DNA of 10,378 nt from Smittium culicis. Lineage: Eukaryota > Kickxellomycota > Harpellomycetes > Harpellales > Legeriomycetaceae. The position numbers and the translations under genes are program-made. The stretch covers positions 1 to 10,378 of the forward strand of contig LSSN01005713.1 in the NCBI GenBank assembly GCA_001970855.1, read 5' to 3'. This document shows positions 1 to 8,976 of this stretch, in pieces. The notes under the pieces were generated by a model that saw nothing but the letters and a program-made list of their open reading frames with translations, searched no databases and was not told the origin of the DNA. Each line of letters opens with the position of its first letter. Position 1 is the stretch's first letter.

Positions 1-100
1 CTTAATTTATTTCACAAGAAATTTAACTTTATTTTCTATTAGACAAGTAATTAAAAATATTATTAATTTAATAGCTTAGAAATTCGATTAAAAATTATTA
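1..100 (+). promoter_or_regulatory. VPS15 upstream flank (no defined element)
   Basis: This very AT-rich stretch lies directly before the VPS15 start codon and must carry at least the 5' UTR and perhaps part of the promoter. Only 100 bases are present. I see no convincing TATA box, pyrimidine tract or other defined element. The base at -3 of the ATG is T, so the start context is weak, although G follows at +4. Confidence 0.3.
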
Positions 101-3100
101 ATGGGCCAGCAAATATCGCATGCCCTAGTTGCGGCAGCTGAGAATTTGGAAGTTGTAGGAGCCAATATCGAATTCATAGCCGAAAATTTAAATGGAGCTC
201 TCGAATATAAAAAAAGGTTTACATTTGATTTATTACTAATATTCTTAAAATATTATTATCTGTACTACAAATTACACTTTTATATATTTGATACTTTCGA
301 TTTCCTTGCAGCCTCGGGAGTACAAGATTCTTAAAGACAATTTGTTACAGGCATAGTCAAGAAGGAAATTTAGTCGTAAAGATATTCAAGATTCCTAATG
401 AAATAAATATAGATTTAAACGAATTCCTACCACAAATTCAGCGTAAGAATAAAATTTTATACTTATAAAATTTCTTATATTTAAGTTATTTATTATTGCA
501 GATCACCATGAGGTATTTGAGAGACTAGATGGGATTTTAACTTATTCTAAGGTAATCAAAATCGAAAACAAGGTATACTTAATTAGGCAATACCTTAAAC
601 ACAATCTTTACGACAGAATAAGGTAAATGCAACAATATAAGATGGCGCTTACTATTATTTGCGCTTTATTTTACTTTGGAGTATTTTTATTAAATTCAAT
701 AGCACAAGACCTTTCTTAAACGAAGACGATAAAATATGGATTGTTTTTCAATTATTATTTTCTTTAAATAATATACATTCTAAAGGGGTATCTAATCATT
801 TTAGCTATTTTAAACAAAGTTCTTATTTTTATATCTTTAACATTTACCTAAAAAAATTATAGATTTGTCATGGTGATATAAAAATGGAAAATATTTTACT
901 AACTAGCTGGAATTGGGTTTATTTTTCGGATTTCGGATCTTTTAAACCTATTTACCTACCATCAGTAATAATAATATTTATTAAACTATCTCTCCTCATT
1001 TAAAAATATCAAATTATTTATTCACTTTTGTTAATTATACTTTTTCTATCTATTTATATATAATAACTTTATTTAGGACAACCCAGCAAAATTTTCATTT
1101 TTTTTTGATTTATCAGCTAGAAGGGCTTGTTATGTCGCCCCTGAAAGATTTTTAAGCAAGATAAATGTATATAGTTTAATATAATCTAATTATTTTTATA
1201 CATTTATATTATAATAGTACTAATCAGCCAATTCTGTAATCTTTAGTCCCAGGATTCTTTTAATAATTTAAGAAACAGCTTGGTGCCATCAATGGATATA
1301 TTCTCCCTAGGGTACTATATTATTTTTTATAATTTTTAGTTCCTACTAAAAGTTCTTTTAAATAGAATTTATGTCTTTATTGAATTGTATTAAAAAAATA
1401 TGCTTTCTTTTGTAGATGTGTAATAGCCGAGCTCTTTATAGAAGAATATCCGCTATTTACGTTATCTCAATTACTAAAATACCGCCAAAATGAATATAAC
1501 CCCGATTCAAAGCTATCTAAGATAAAAAATAAGCAAATAATGGTAAAATTTGGATCTTTTTTAATGTTTAACCATTTCTAGGTAAAGATTATTCCAACAA
1601 GCTATATTATGTTTGAATTAGGAAATGATAAAACACATGATTCAATTAGACCCTGAAAAAAGATATAGTCCTGATATATATATTAAAGAATGGTACGTAA
1701 ATTTATCGTTATTTCAGAATTAAATTTAATTTTTAATATGTTAATTCAACTAGGAAAAGTACTCTATTTCCTGGAGTAATTTACGAATCTTTATACAAAT
1801 CTATTTCTCGACTATCGAGCGTAAAGCCTAATACAAATGTCGATACTCCTGAGATAGATGAACATTATATAGATATACCAGGGTTAAGCGAGTCAATCGT
1901 AGCTATCAACGAATCCCTATTCTTAGATCAACAAGAGAACGATCATCAAACAAACGTTTGCGATAATAGAATTAATTCGCTGGCGCTTGAGTGGGATAGC
2001 TTATCATTAGAGTTTGGTTGGAATTATAAAACCAATCCTAAAGACTCAAAACATCTTATTAGTCCCGAAAGTAAATATTTTTTTAATTTACAATACTCAA
2101 AGTATTTCTTATAACCTATCAATTCTTAAACTATAATTGTATTTTTTTACATTCGATTTATAAAGAGAACCCTGCAATAAGAGCCTTTATCTGGTTTATA
2201 TCTTCAAACATAAATCATTCAAGCTTTCCTATTTCTAGAAGAAGAGGAATTTTAATGCTCAAAGAGCTGTCACAGTATATTGATTCAGAGACAATAATGT
2301 CCTTTTTAGTTCCTGTAATTGTAAACCTAATTCATGATGAAATAGGATCAGTTAGGGCAGCATCAATATCTTGCTTGTCCGATATGGTATTACTTTAATA
2401 TATATTAGTATATATTATAATATATCTCAATTGGATAATCTCGTTTTTAAAATTTATATTTATTATACTTTAAAGCTTAGCAGAGTTTATAAAATATCTG
2501 CAATCGACTCGAACGTATTTTCAGACTATTTGGCGCCTCACATTAATATTTTAAGCTCAGACAGCGAGGAAATAGTCACAATATCTCTGGCAAGAGCTAT
2601 CGTAAATTTTGCAGAATTTGCTGAAAGGTTCAGTAGCAAGACTTTTATCGATAATTCTTCCGATTCTGTACTTTTAACTTCTTTACCTAACCTCAATATC
2701 AACAATGATATACAAAACAAAGACATATTATCACAAATAAGTGAATTTTTTATCGAAAATTCCAGATTATTTTTGTCATGTCATAGCGATGAAACTAAAA
2801 GAGCATACTTGCTTAATATAAGCAGATTAATACATTTTTTCCGAAGAACTTCATCATCTAGCCAGACGATAAGCTCTATTGAGGTCATAATGGCCCACTT
2901 AATGACCTTTTTAAACAATATGGCTAGCTGGCAACTAAGGTCGCAATTTTTTGATTCAATATTTTATATCGGTGTTATGGCAGGTCGATATACTGTTGAA
3001 AATTATATTTTCCCTATGCTATTGTCTGCTATTGACGATTTAGAAGAATATGTTTTAGGATCCTGCTTGTCACTTTTTGAGAGACTTTTAAATACTGATT

Positions 3101-6100
3101 TATTGGGATATCGTGAGTGTGCTTTGGTATCAAAAAAAATTGCCCCGTTAATTATTCACCCAAACTTTATTGTTTCATCTTGTGCTAGAAAATTTTTTTC
3201 TTCAGTGGCAAGTACTGCATATCTAGATGACTCACAAAAGTATTACATTATTGGCCTAATCATTAAAGATTATTTATATCATACACAGCCTTATATCTCT
3301 CCAGTTGAATATGGTTTAGAATTTATACCAAAGGTAAAATTTTAATACTCTAAATCAGAATGCTTTTTTGTTTTTGTTTTTGTTTTAATTGTTATCAGTT
3401 TAAAATATTTAAACTATATGTTCTTTTTATTAACCCTTACTTATATACATTTATACATATATATTTTAGACTACCAAAGAGTTGTATTACTCTACTGCAT
3501 ACAATTTATTCAAATCAGGAATACCACATTACGATGAATACACCAAGTCAAGTATTGAACCAAGCGGTTATATTGTTAAATCGAAACAATTTATAGATTC
3601 AAAACCCGAGTTTAGAATTAAAAATTTGCATTCTTTTATTCGTACAAGTTCAAAGAATATTTTGGCAGTGTAATTTTACTTACTTATATAATGCTTGCTA
3701 TTAAAATCGTCCTTTTATTCTATAAATTTACATTACTTTAGGTCTAGTAAATCAGACACTGCTAATGATATAAGCCCAGAAGGCTTGAGCTTGCATACAG
3801 TGTTTTTATCTACAGATATATATGTATGTCAGATTACTATAGTAATTATATTATAAAAATTTAAAAATTAAATAATTTTTATGAATTTAAAATTTAATAT
3901 TAACGGTGTATTATATCACGGGTTATATAGAATAAAAGGTTAGAAATTAGAATTATATTTACTAAATATAAAAATTAGAATTATAGCAAAATATATCTAA
4001 CAATAATCTTTAAATAATTACTTGCACAGGCCAGCTAAGAGTGTTGTTTCCAAGTCAAACAGCGGTTTAAAAATATCTACCAATAATATCTCAAATGTTG
4101 TTCGTAGCGAGCAAGGAGTAAACAACAAGGTTTTCTAATTTTTTCAATTCTGACTAGTAAATTTAATCTTTATAATCACAATTAGATAAGAAAAATATAA
4201 GTTTTTGAATGAATGTTATTCACTAATTTAATTTTACATAGGTTGTAAATATCCCTGAGAAGAATTCTCGAAATATAGAACAGAACAGAGTAAGCTCATC
4301 TGTTAGTTCTTATTCAAGTTATAAACTCGAAGAAACTAAAAAACCTGAAAGCCAAAGAGGAAGATCAGCATTAACAATTGACAGTAAATCTAATCGAGGA
4401 ATAATAATATCCCCAATGATTGGAGTTGGTACATCAATGACTGAGGCAATTTTTACTCCTCAAAAAATGAATATCAACTCATCTCAAAATCAGTTACAGC
4501 TAAATAATCAATCTAAAAACCCAGAATCATTAATAGGAAAATATACATTTGAGTCTGAAAATACAAGCGAAAAGAAATGCGAAAATCTTGATGAATTAGA
4601 TAATGAAGATAATATTGAGATAGAAAAAATGAACAGAGTTAAGCTATCGTTCTCACATGATTGGTCAAAAATAGGAAAGTTTGACCATAAACATTCAGTA
4701 GTCGGAGTTCTTTCTAAAAGAACTCGAGAAATAAAATCACTTAAGCCAATAGGTACACTTATCAGCTATTTAATACATTTATGCTTTATAATTTAATATT
4801 ATAGGAAATGTGAGATTTAAATTGCAAATATTTTTACTAAAGATTTGAGCTAAATATTGAAAATATGTAAAAATAGAAACTTCTCTGATACCAAAGAACT
4901 CCACGAAAGCAAATGTTGTAGCTTTTGAAGGCATTTTAGTATCATCTCTTTATGAGAATAGTTCAATTATCTCAGTTATTGAAAGTAATGAGAAGTATAG
5001 ACATAGTGGTGATTCTGGGCCATTCACTGAGTATTTTATGACAGGAAACTGTGACGGTACAGTGCGAATTTGGTGTTTAAATAGCGTTTTAAATAGCGTT
5101 TTACATAAGCCAGTTGCTACCTACCACCAAGGAGGGAATATCACGTCAGCGATATTTATTAGCAAAAACAAACTGTTGTCGTTTTCCGACAATGGCAGCA
5201 TTAGATCATTAGAAATTACCGAAACTAGCCCAGGAAGCCCAGAAGGTTTACAAAATCCATCTAGCGCTGTCGAATGCGTTTCAATTTTAGTAGATTTAGA
5301 TATTAACGGGTTTATAGTATTTGCAAAGCCTGTTATCCGGGGTTTAGAGACTATAGGAATTTTAGCAGCCACTACAGATTCTATGGTTCAATATCGTAAT
5401 TTGGAGGATTTAAGTGTTTTATGGGAGCTGAAGTTGCCCGAAAGTTCAGGTAGGGTAACTAATATTGTAGTTAAAGATAACTTGTATTCGCTAGTTAGTA
5501 CTCAGCGCTCAATAGTGTATTTGGTTGATTTGAGGTTCCAAATCATTGTGAAAGAGTATAGCAATTTTAATATGGGAGAAATAACGAGCATGAGCTTAGT
5601 CGACACTAAAAGCCATGTTTTAGTGGGCTCGAATCAAGGTAGAGTATGCTTGTTAGATTTATCAAATGGTATCAAACCGCATTATTTTGTTAGCACAGAC
5701 TGGGAAAATATTAGTAATGAGTTTGAGGCCGAGCACCAGAGTTACCTAAGTGGGAAAAGAACTGTGACTAAAAACGAATATAGTCCTTTTGATCAAAATT
5801 ACAATAGCTACCAAGGGTATGATAATGGTATGAAAGTGGTTTCTGTAGAGTATTCAAACCATCTGGTAGAGAATGGGCATTCATTTTTGTCTATTAGTCA
5901 AGATGGGATTCTACGAGCTTGGAGTTTGATTTCCCATTCATGCGTTCATTTGTCGCTTGGAGCTACTAAAAATAAGCACAAGCAACAGCTAGTTAGGTAA
6001 ATAACTATAATAATCAACTATAGCTTTTTTTTTTGGAAAAATGAAATTTATAATAGATCAATTATTTGTATCTAAGATATTATTATTTGATTTTAATATT

Positions 6101-6579
6101 TTTTATTTTTATTGTAACTATGTATGAATTTATTTGTATTTAATAGCACAAGAGTGGTCGATAGCATTTCATACCACTGTAACGAAATGAATAATAGTAA
6201 GACAGAAAACTCATCTTCAGCAGCTAGTTTTAGCAGTAGAGTTCACGATAAATATTTCGAGAGAACAGGGAGTGTATCAAGAGGTGAGATATTAAACAAA
6301 GAAGCAAGCCGAGTTATTAAAACAAGCGACAGAAGCGCTTCGAGATTTGGGGAAAGAGAGCGAGGTAGTGTTGGGTATATGTTTTCGGGTAAAGTAGGGA
6401 GCGATAATAGCCAAAGGCTTTATACAGGAAATGAAGGAAAGCGGGTTGAGCTAAACAAAGATAAATTAGTTGGTGGCGACCTAGTAAGCTGTTTTTTAGT
6501 GATTGAAGTGGGAAGTGACACAGGAAAGATGGTGATAATAACCGGACATAAGGATGGTACTGTAAGAGTATACATATAA
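101..6579 (+). CDS. VPS15: Vps15, regulatory pseudokinase subunit of Vps34 class III PI3-kinase (18 exons)
   Basis: Vps15 (human PIK3R4) is the scaffold subunit of the Vps34 PI3-kinase complexes that make PI3P on endosomal, vacuolar and autophagic membranes. Exons read by eye: 101-216, 312-442, 502-622, 703-787, 863-964, 1077-1166, 1247-1311, 1416-1542, 1622-1692, 1754-2070, 2166-2386, 2476-3333, 3470-3669, 3742-3823, 4040-4117, 4242-4752, 4877-5996, 6147-6579. This gives about 1,575 residues, longer than human (about 1,358). The protein starts MGQQIS, an N-myristoylation signal with Gly2 and Ser6, which fixes the start. Kinase-like domain, about 35-305: degenerate glycine loop (LGSTRF, 40-45), VVK lysine K62, HGD instead of HRD (154-156), K158, N161, DFG (174-176), APE (206-208), MDIFSLG (231-237). 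HEAT-type helices span about 410-770. A Ser/Asn-rich linker follows, about 835-1060. WD40 blades run to the end, with DGTVRIW near 1118-1124 and the last blade ending DGTVRVYI. Exon ends at 3823/4040 and 4117 are uncertain (alternatives: micro-exon 3931-3938 with exon 4030-4117; donor at 4130). Identity is very secure from co-linear similarity; each splice site is inference from frame, consensus and homology. Confidence 0.95.
3824..4039 (+). other. VPS15 intron with an ambiguous 3' junction
   Basis: The donor is a good GTATGT at 3824 in phase 0. The obvious acceptor is CAG at 4027-4029, about 30 bases after a TCTAAC branch-like site, but using it directly puts a stop codon two codons into the next exon. 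Two solutions keep the frame. One is the AAG at 4037-4039, a type also needed at 2165 and 2475. The other is an 8-nt micro-exon at 3931-3938 (AATAAAAG) between TATAG and GTTAGA, followed by the CAG acceptor. I use the AAG model because it is simpler. The intron is the longest of the gene. Confidence 0.5.
4118..4241 (+). other. VPS15 linker intron with two possible donors
   Basis: The exon before this intron can end at 4117 (donor GTAAAC) or at 4129 (donor GTTTTC). Both are phase 0 and differ by four residues, VNNK. GTAAAC fits the other donors of the gene, nearly all of which begin GTA, so I chose it. The acceptor is ATAG at 4238-4241 after CACTAAT. The affected residues are in the low-complexity linker, where homology cannot decide. 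Confidence 0.6.
5079..5102 (+). repeat. Perfect 12-bp tandem duplication inside the VPS15 WD40 region
   Basis: The unit AAATAGCGTTTT occurs twice head to tail. It is in frame and encodes the duplicated peptide NSVLNSVL immediately after the DGTVRIW strand of the first recognisable WD40 blade. A 12-bp in-frame duplication lengthens the inter-strand loop by four residues without disturbing the frame. Confidence 0.85.
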
Positions 6580-6636
6580 GCCAAAGAAATGGCAAATAAG
6601 AGATAAACAACTGCCAAAAGAATAGTCGATGGCAAT

Positions 6637-6642
6637 AATAAA
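6637..6642 (+). terminator. Candidate VPS15 poly(A) signal
   Basis: An exact AATAAA lies 58 bases after the VPS15 stop codon and is followed by a T-rich stretch. In this AT-rich DNA the hexamer is common by chance (another is at about 6721), so the assignment rests mainly on position. Confidence 0.35.
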
Positions 6643-7049
6643 TTATTTTTTATATATATTTATTGTTTAGTTTAAGAAATATATAAATTTTTTTCAAGAT
6701 TAAAAATTTTTATAATTCGAAATAAATGAGCATATTTTAAATATTTTTTACACTTTTATTATTCCAAAAATTTAAAGCAATAGCATAATCAATAATTATT
6801 AAAAAAGTTAGTGTAGACGTATTGTATTTGGTATCTGGATGACTAAATTGCTTTTTTTCTTAAAAAAAAAATAAAGTTTTTAAGGTTTTTAATTGATCAA
6901 ATAAATATATTTAAAGAGAAATAGTTTAATTATTTCAGAGGTGGATGACATTTTTTGGTGTACCAAAATTAATCAACTTAATATCAAATTGATCTAAAAC
7001 TATAAAAAATTTATTTGGTTTATATTATAGTGCAATCAATAAAAGATAA

Positions 7050-7704
7050 TTGTTATTTGGCTTGACTAATTGTGCTTTGAGGGTAGCTATAAGAGAGTTG
7101 GATTATGAAATGGCTAGTGCGAAAGTATTAATAGGGTCACTTTTGATATGCTAATATGGGCAGGGATTAATAAAAGATACGCAGGTGAATTTAGAAAAAT
7201 ATATTGAAAAGTGGCAAGAAAAGATCTATTATAGGTCTGCCAAATAGTAGTTTATAATATTTTTTATAGATGATTATTGGGGGGGGATGGGTAAGGTTAG
7301 TGAATTTAGAGTTTCAAGTGTCTGATCTAATGGGTCTAAATTGCAAAGGATATATTTGTATGATGAACAAGTTATTGATAAATCTAGAATTTAATTGTGT
7401 GTCAGATTTGGTTAAAATTGCCAAGTAGCAGAAAGATAGAATAAAAACGAATTATCAAATAATAAAGGGGCTTGGTATTAGCTCTTTTCTGTCCAACGCT
7501 CTTTAAAAAAAGAAGGATAAATTGATACACCAGTTATTTCAAATTAATTATTTGCTGGTATACCAAAATAAAATAACATTTAGTTTAGTCTCGGTATTAT
7601 ATTATTTGTATTGGATACGGTTGGGTATATTAGATAGAACCAAATACAGTCTACCAGTCGTGAAAGGGTTAAATATTGCAACATGTGAAATTGATTATAA
7701 ATAA
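7050..7704 (+). pseudogene. Probable decayed protein-coding region, family not recognised
   Basis: Two neighbouring + strand frames have far fewer stops than this base composition predicts. The first, 7050-7247, is 65 codons with a single internal TAA at 7152 and contains IRELDYEMASAKVLIGSLL and EKYIEKWQEKIYYRSAK. The second, 7270-7704, is about 144 codons with only TAG at 7426 and TAA at 7504 inside; its last 66 codons are open and contain LLVYQNKITFSLVSVLYYLY and YSLPVVKGLNIATCEIDYK. Random sequence this AT-rich would show roughly one stop per twelve codons in each frame. The frames are offset from each other, and an eight-G run lies at 7279-7286. I recognise no family. The alternatives are a live gene in which short introns remove the stops (for example a GTATTA donor at 7125 and CAG at 7161-7163), or a remnant of a mobile element. 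Confidence 0.45.
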
Positions 7705-8101
7705 ATTGTTATTACTAGTAAATGGATCTTTGCGAGACGGAAAAGCAATAAAGTATAAATATATTGTTTGCCATATTAATAATATCCACTTTTATTGGAT
7801 TTAATATATAATTGAAAGGTCCTTGTAAGCGGGAACTTCATTTACATGTTATATTATTTGCTATATAGCTATTAGATAAAAATATTGGCATAATCGAATA
7901 ATAATTTGATGAAACTTGAAATGAGTTCTAAACATATCAAGAAAATGAAATGATAATTTAGCTTTCAAGGATATTAAAAAAAAAAAAGAGCAAAAAAAGG
8001 TCCATGTTCTTGAAGAAATCATTAAAAATGATTGTGTGTGGTCTGGTTGATACACTTTAATTTTTCAAGTTAAATAAAAGGCGAAATATTTGGTAAAATG
8101 A

Positions 8102-8113
8102 GTCTATATAGAC
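8102..8113. repeat. 12-bp perfect palindrome GTCTATATAGAC
   Basis: A perfect dyad with a TATATA-like centre lies in the intergenic region. It could be a chance event in AT-rich DNA. No partner copy was seen in the window. Confidence 0.3.
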
Positions 8114-8162
8114 CAGCAATGAGTTGACTGTTAAGAGTTTGATAGACTGTTTTCTTCGGAAG

Positions 8163-8220
8163 TAAAGTATTACTGATTCTGCGGGCGAAAAGTATTACTG
8201 ATTCTGAGGTCGAAAAGTAA
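8163..8220 (+). repeat. 25-bp tandem repeat, about 2.3 copies
   Basis: Copy one is 8163-8187, copy two 8188-8212, and a partial third begins at 8213 (AAAAGTAA). The copies share the core AAAGTATTACTGATTCTG, then diverge slightly (CGGGCG against AGGTCG). The repeat sits in the gene-free region and is not part of any open frame I would support. Confidence 0.85.
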
Positions 8221-8580
8221 TGGTGTTATTTGATGGAGGATAAATAGCGGAAGTGTTTGAGTATAGACAAACAATAAGAGGGAATTAGTAATGTGGCGGG
8301 AATTGGCGATTGGCTAAGAAGCCCGAGGAATTTAATCTAGGCTCTGATTTGTAAGATTAGAACTTATTTACTCTATTTTCAACCTTATATAACGAATTCT
8401 AAAATCCAAACTATATTTAATATAATTCAAATCAGAATATAAATAAATCAAGACATTTATATGCATATGGATGAGATCAAAAAAAAAAAAAAACTCCCTC
8501 AAAAAACGAGATTTTAATTTCTCTGAATAAATCTGCCTAGAATAAAAGAAGTTTTCATATCTAAAAATATATTACTAAGC

Positions 8581-8596
8581 TGACAAAAAATTGTCA
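8581..8596. repeat. Short inverted repeat, 6-bp arms
   Basis: TGACAA and TTGTCA flank an AAAA spacer, about 30 bases before the candidate RIB3 TATA box. The arms are short enough to arise by chance; a binding site for a dimeric regulator is only a possibility. Confidence 0.3.
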
Positions 8597-8623
8597 ACTC
8601 TTCTTATCATTTTAACTAAAAAG

Positions 8624-8630
8624 TATAAAT
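8624..8630 (+). promoter_or_regulatory. Candidate TATA box of RIB3
   Basis: TATAAAT lies about 350 bases before the RIB3 start codon, at the upstream edge of a strongly pyrimidine-rich + strand tract that continues to the ATG and includes T-runs at about 8742-8751 and 8796-8804. Such tracts often precede transcription starts of well-expressed fungal genes. The distance implies a long 5' UTR or that another element is used. Confidence 0.35.
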
Positions 8631-8976
8631 ACCAACATATATATTCTGCTGATTCTGCTTCTTATACATTATTTATATATATACCCTTTTGGTTGCTCAA
8701 GTACTCTCATTATATTCTTAGAACCTTTTAGTTTACCTTTGTTTTTTTTTTTACCAACTACATATACCCAAAACGCTTATCGACTATCCTTTATTTTTTT
8801 TTTATAGCTGTAAAGCACGCCTGTTTGAAAAATATTTATCTTTACATTTTTGATTCCACTAAACCAATCCAAAAACAGTTCATATTAATAACAAATCTAA
8901 CATACCCTTTTGTTTATTCCCACAACTTTACACTTTTATTTTCTTCCAACTCCTTAAAGATATACCACATAATACA

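Larger units (their letters stand above)
6580..8976. other. 2.4-kb intergenic region without an intact gene
   Basis: Between the VPS15 stop and the RIB3 start I find no intact gene on either strand. From 6580 to about 6940 the DNA is low-complexity A/T. From about 6948 to 7760 the + strand becomes richer in G and has coding-like frames broken by stops, listed separately as a pseudogene. A 33-codon stop-free stretch rich in Lys and Glu lies at 7949-8047, downstream of an A-run at 7976-7988, but nothing identifies it. The stretch 8100-8350 is less AT-rich and holds a 25-bp tandem repeat and a 12-bp palindrome (8102-8113). From about 8580 to 8976 the + strand is pyrimidine-rich and probably belongs to the RIB3 promoter and 5' UTR. 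Confidence 0.6.

Noticed and set aside
2371..2475. Start of a long open frame (ATG-like opening at 2371) upstream of the HEAT exon
   Set aside because: The first 35 codons are the end of the previous exon read out of frame followed by intron. Similarity to Vps15 begins at LSRVYK at 2476, and the GTATTA donor at 2387 joins in frame.
5121..5372. 83-codon minus-strand ORF
   Set aside because: Lies wholly inside the VPS15 WD40 exon and has no recognisable protein features; it is a shadow of the sense coding.
6317..6635. Two overlapping minus-strand ORFs (97 and 71 codons)
   Set aside because: Both mostly overlap the last VPS15 exon in antisense, have leucine/serine-rich shadow composition, and no supported start or homology.
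7705..7760. SKWIFARRKS segment resembling the start of a copia-type reverse transcriptase block
   Set aside because: Only a few residues match in spirit, the frame is broken by stops, and no RT catalytic motif or LTR is nearby.
7861..8055. 64-codon minus-strand ORF
   Set aside because: Its composition (runs of Phe and Leu) comes largely from A-runs on the + strand at 7976-7999; no homology or codon pattern supports it.
8281..8365. Possible tRNA-like segment (GGCGATTGGCTAAGAAGCC and following)
   Set aside because: No T-loop GTTCRANNC motif and no four-arm fold on either strand.
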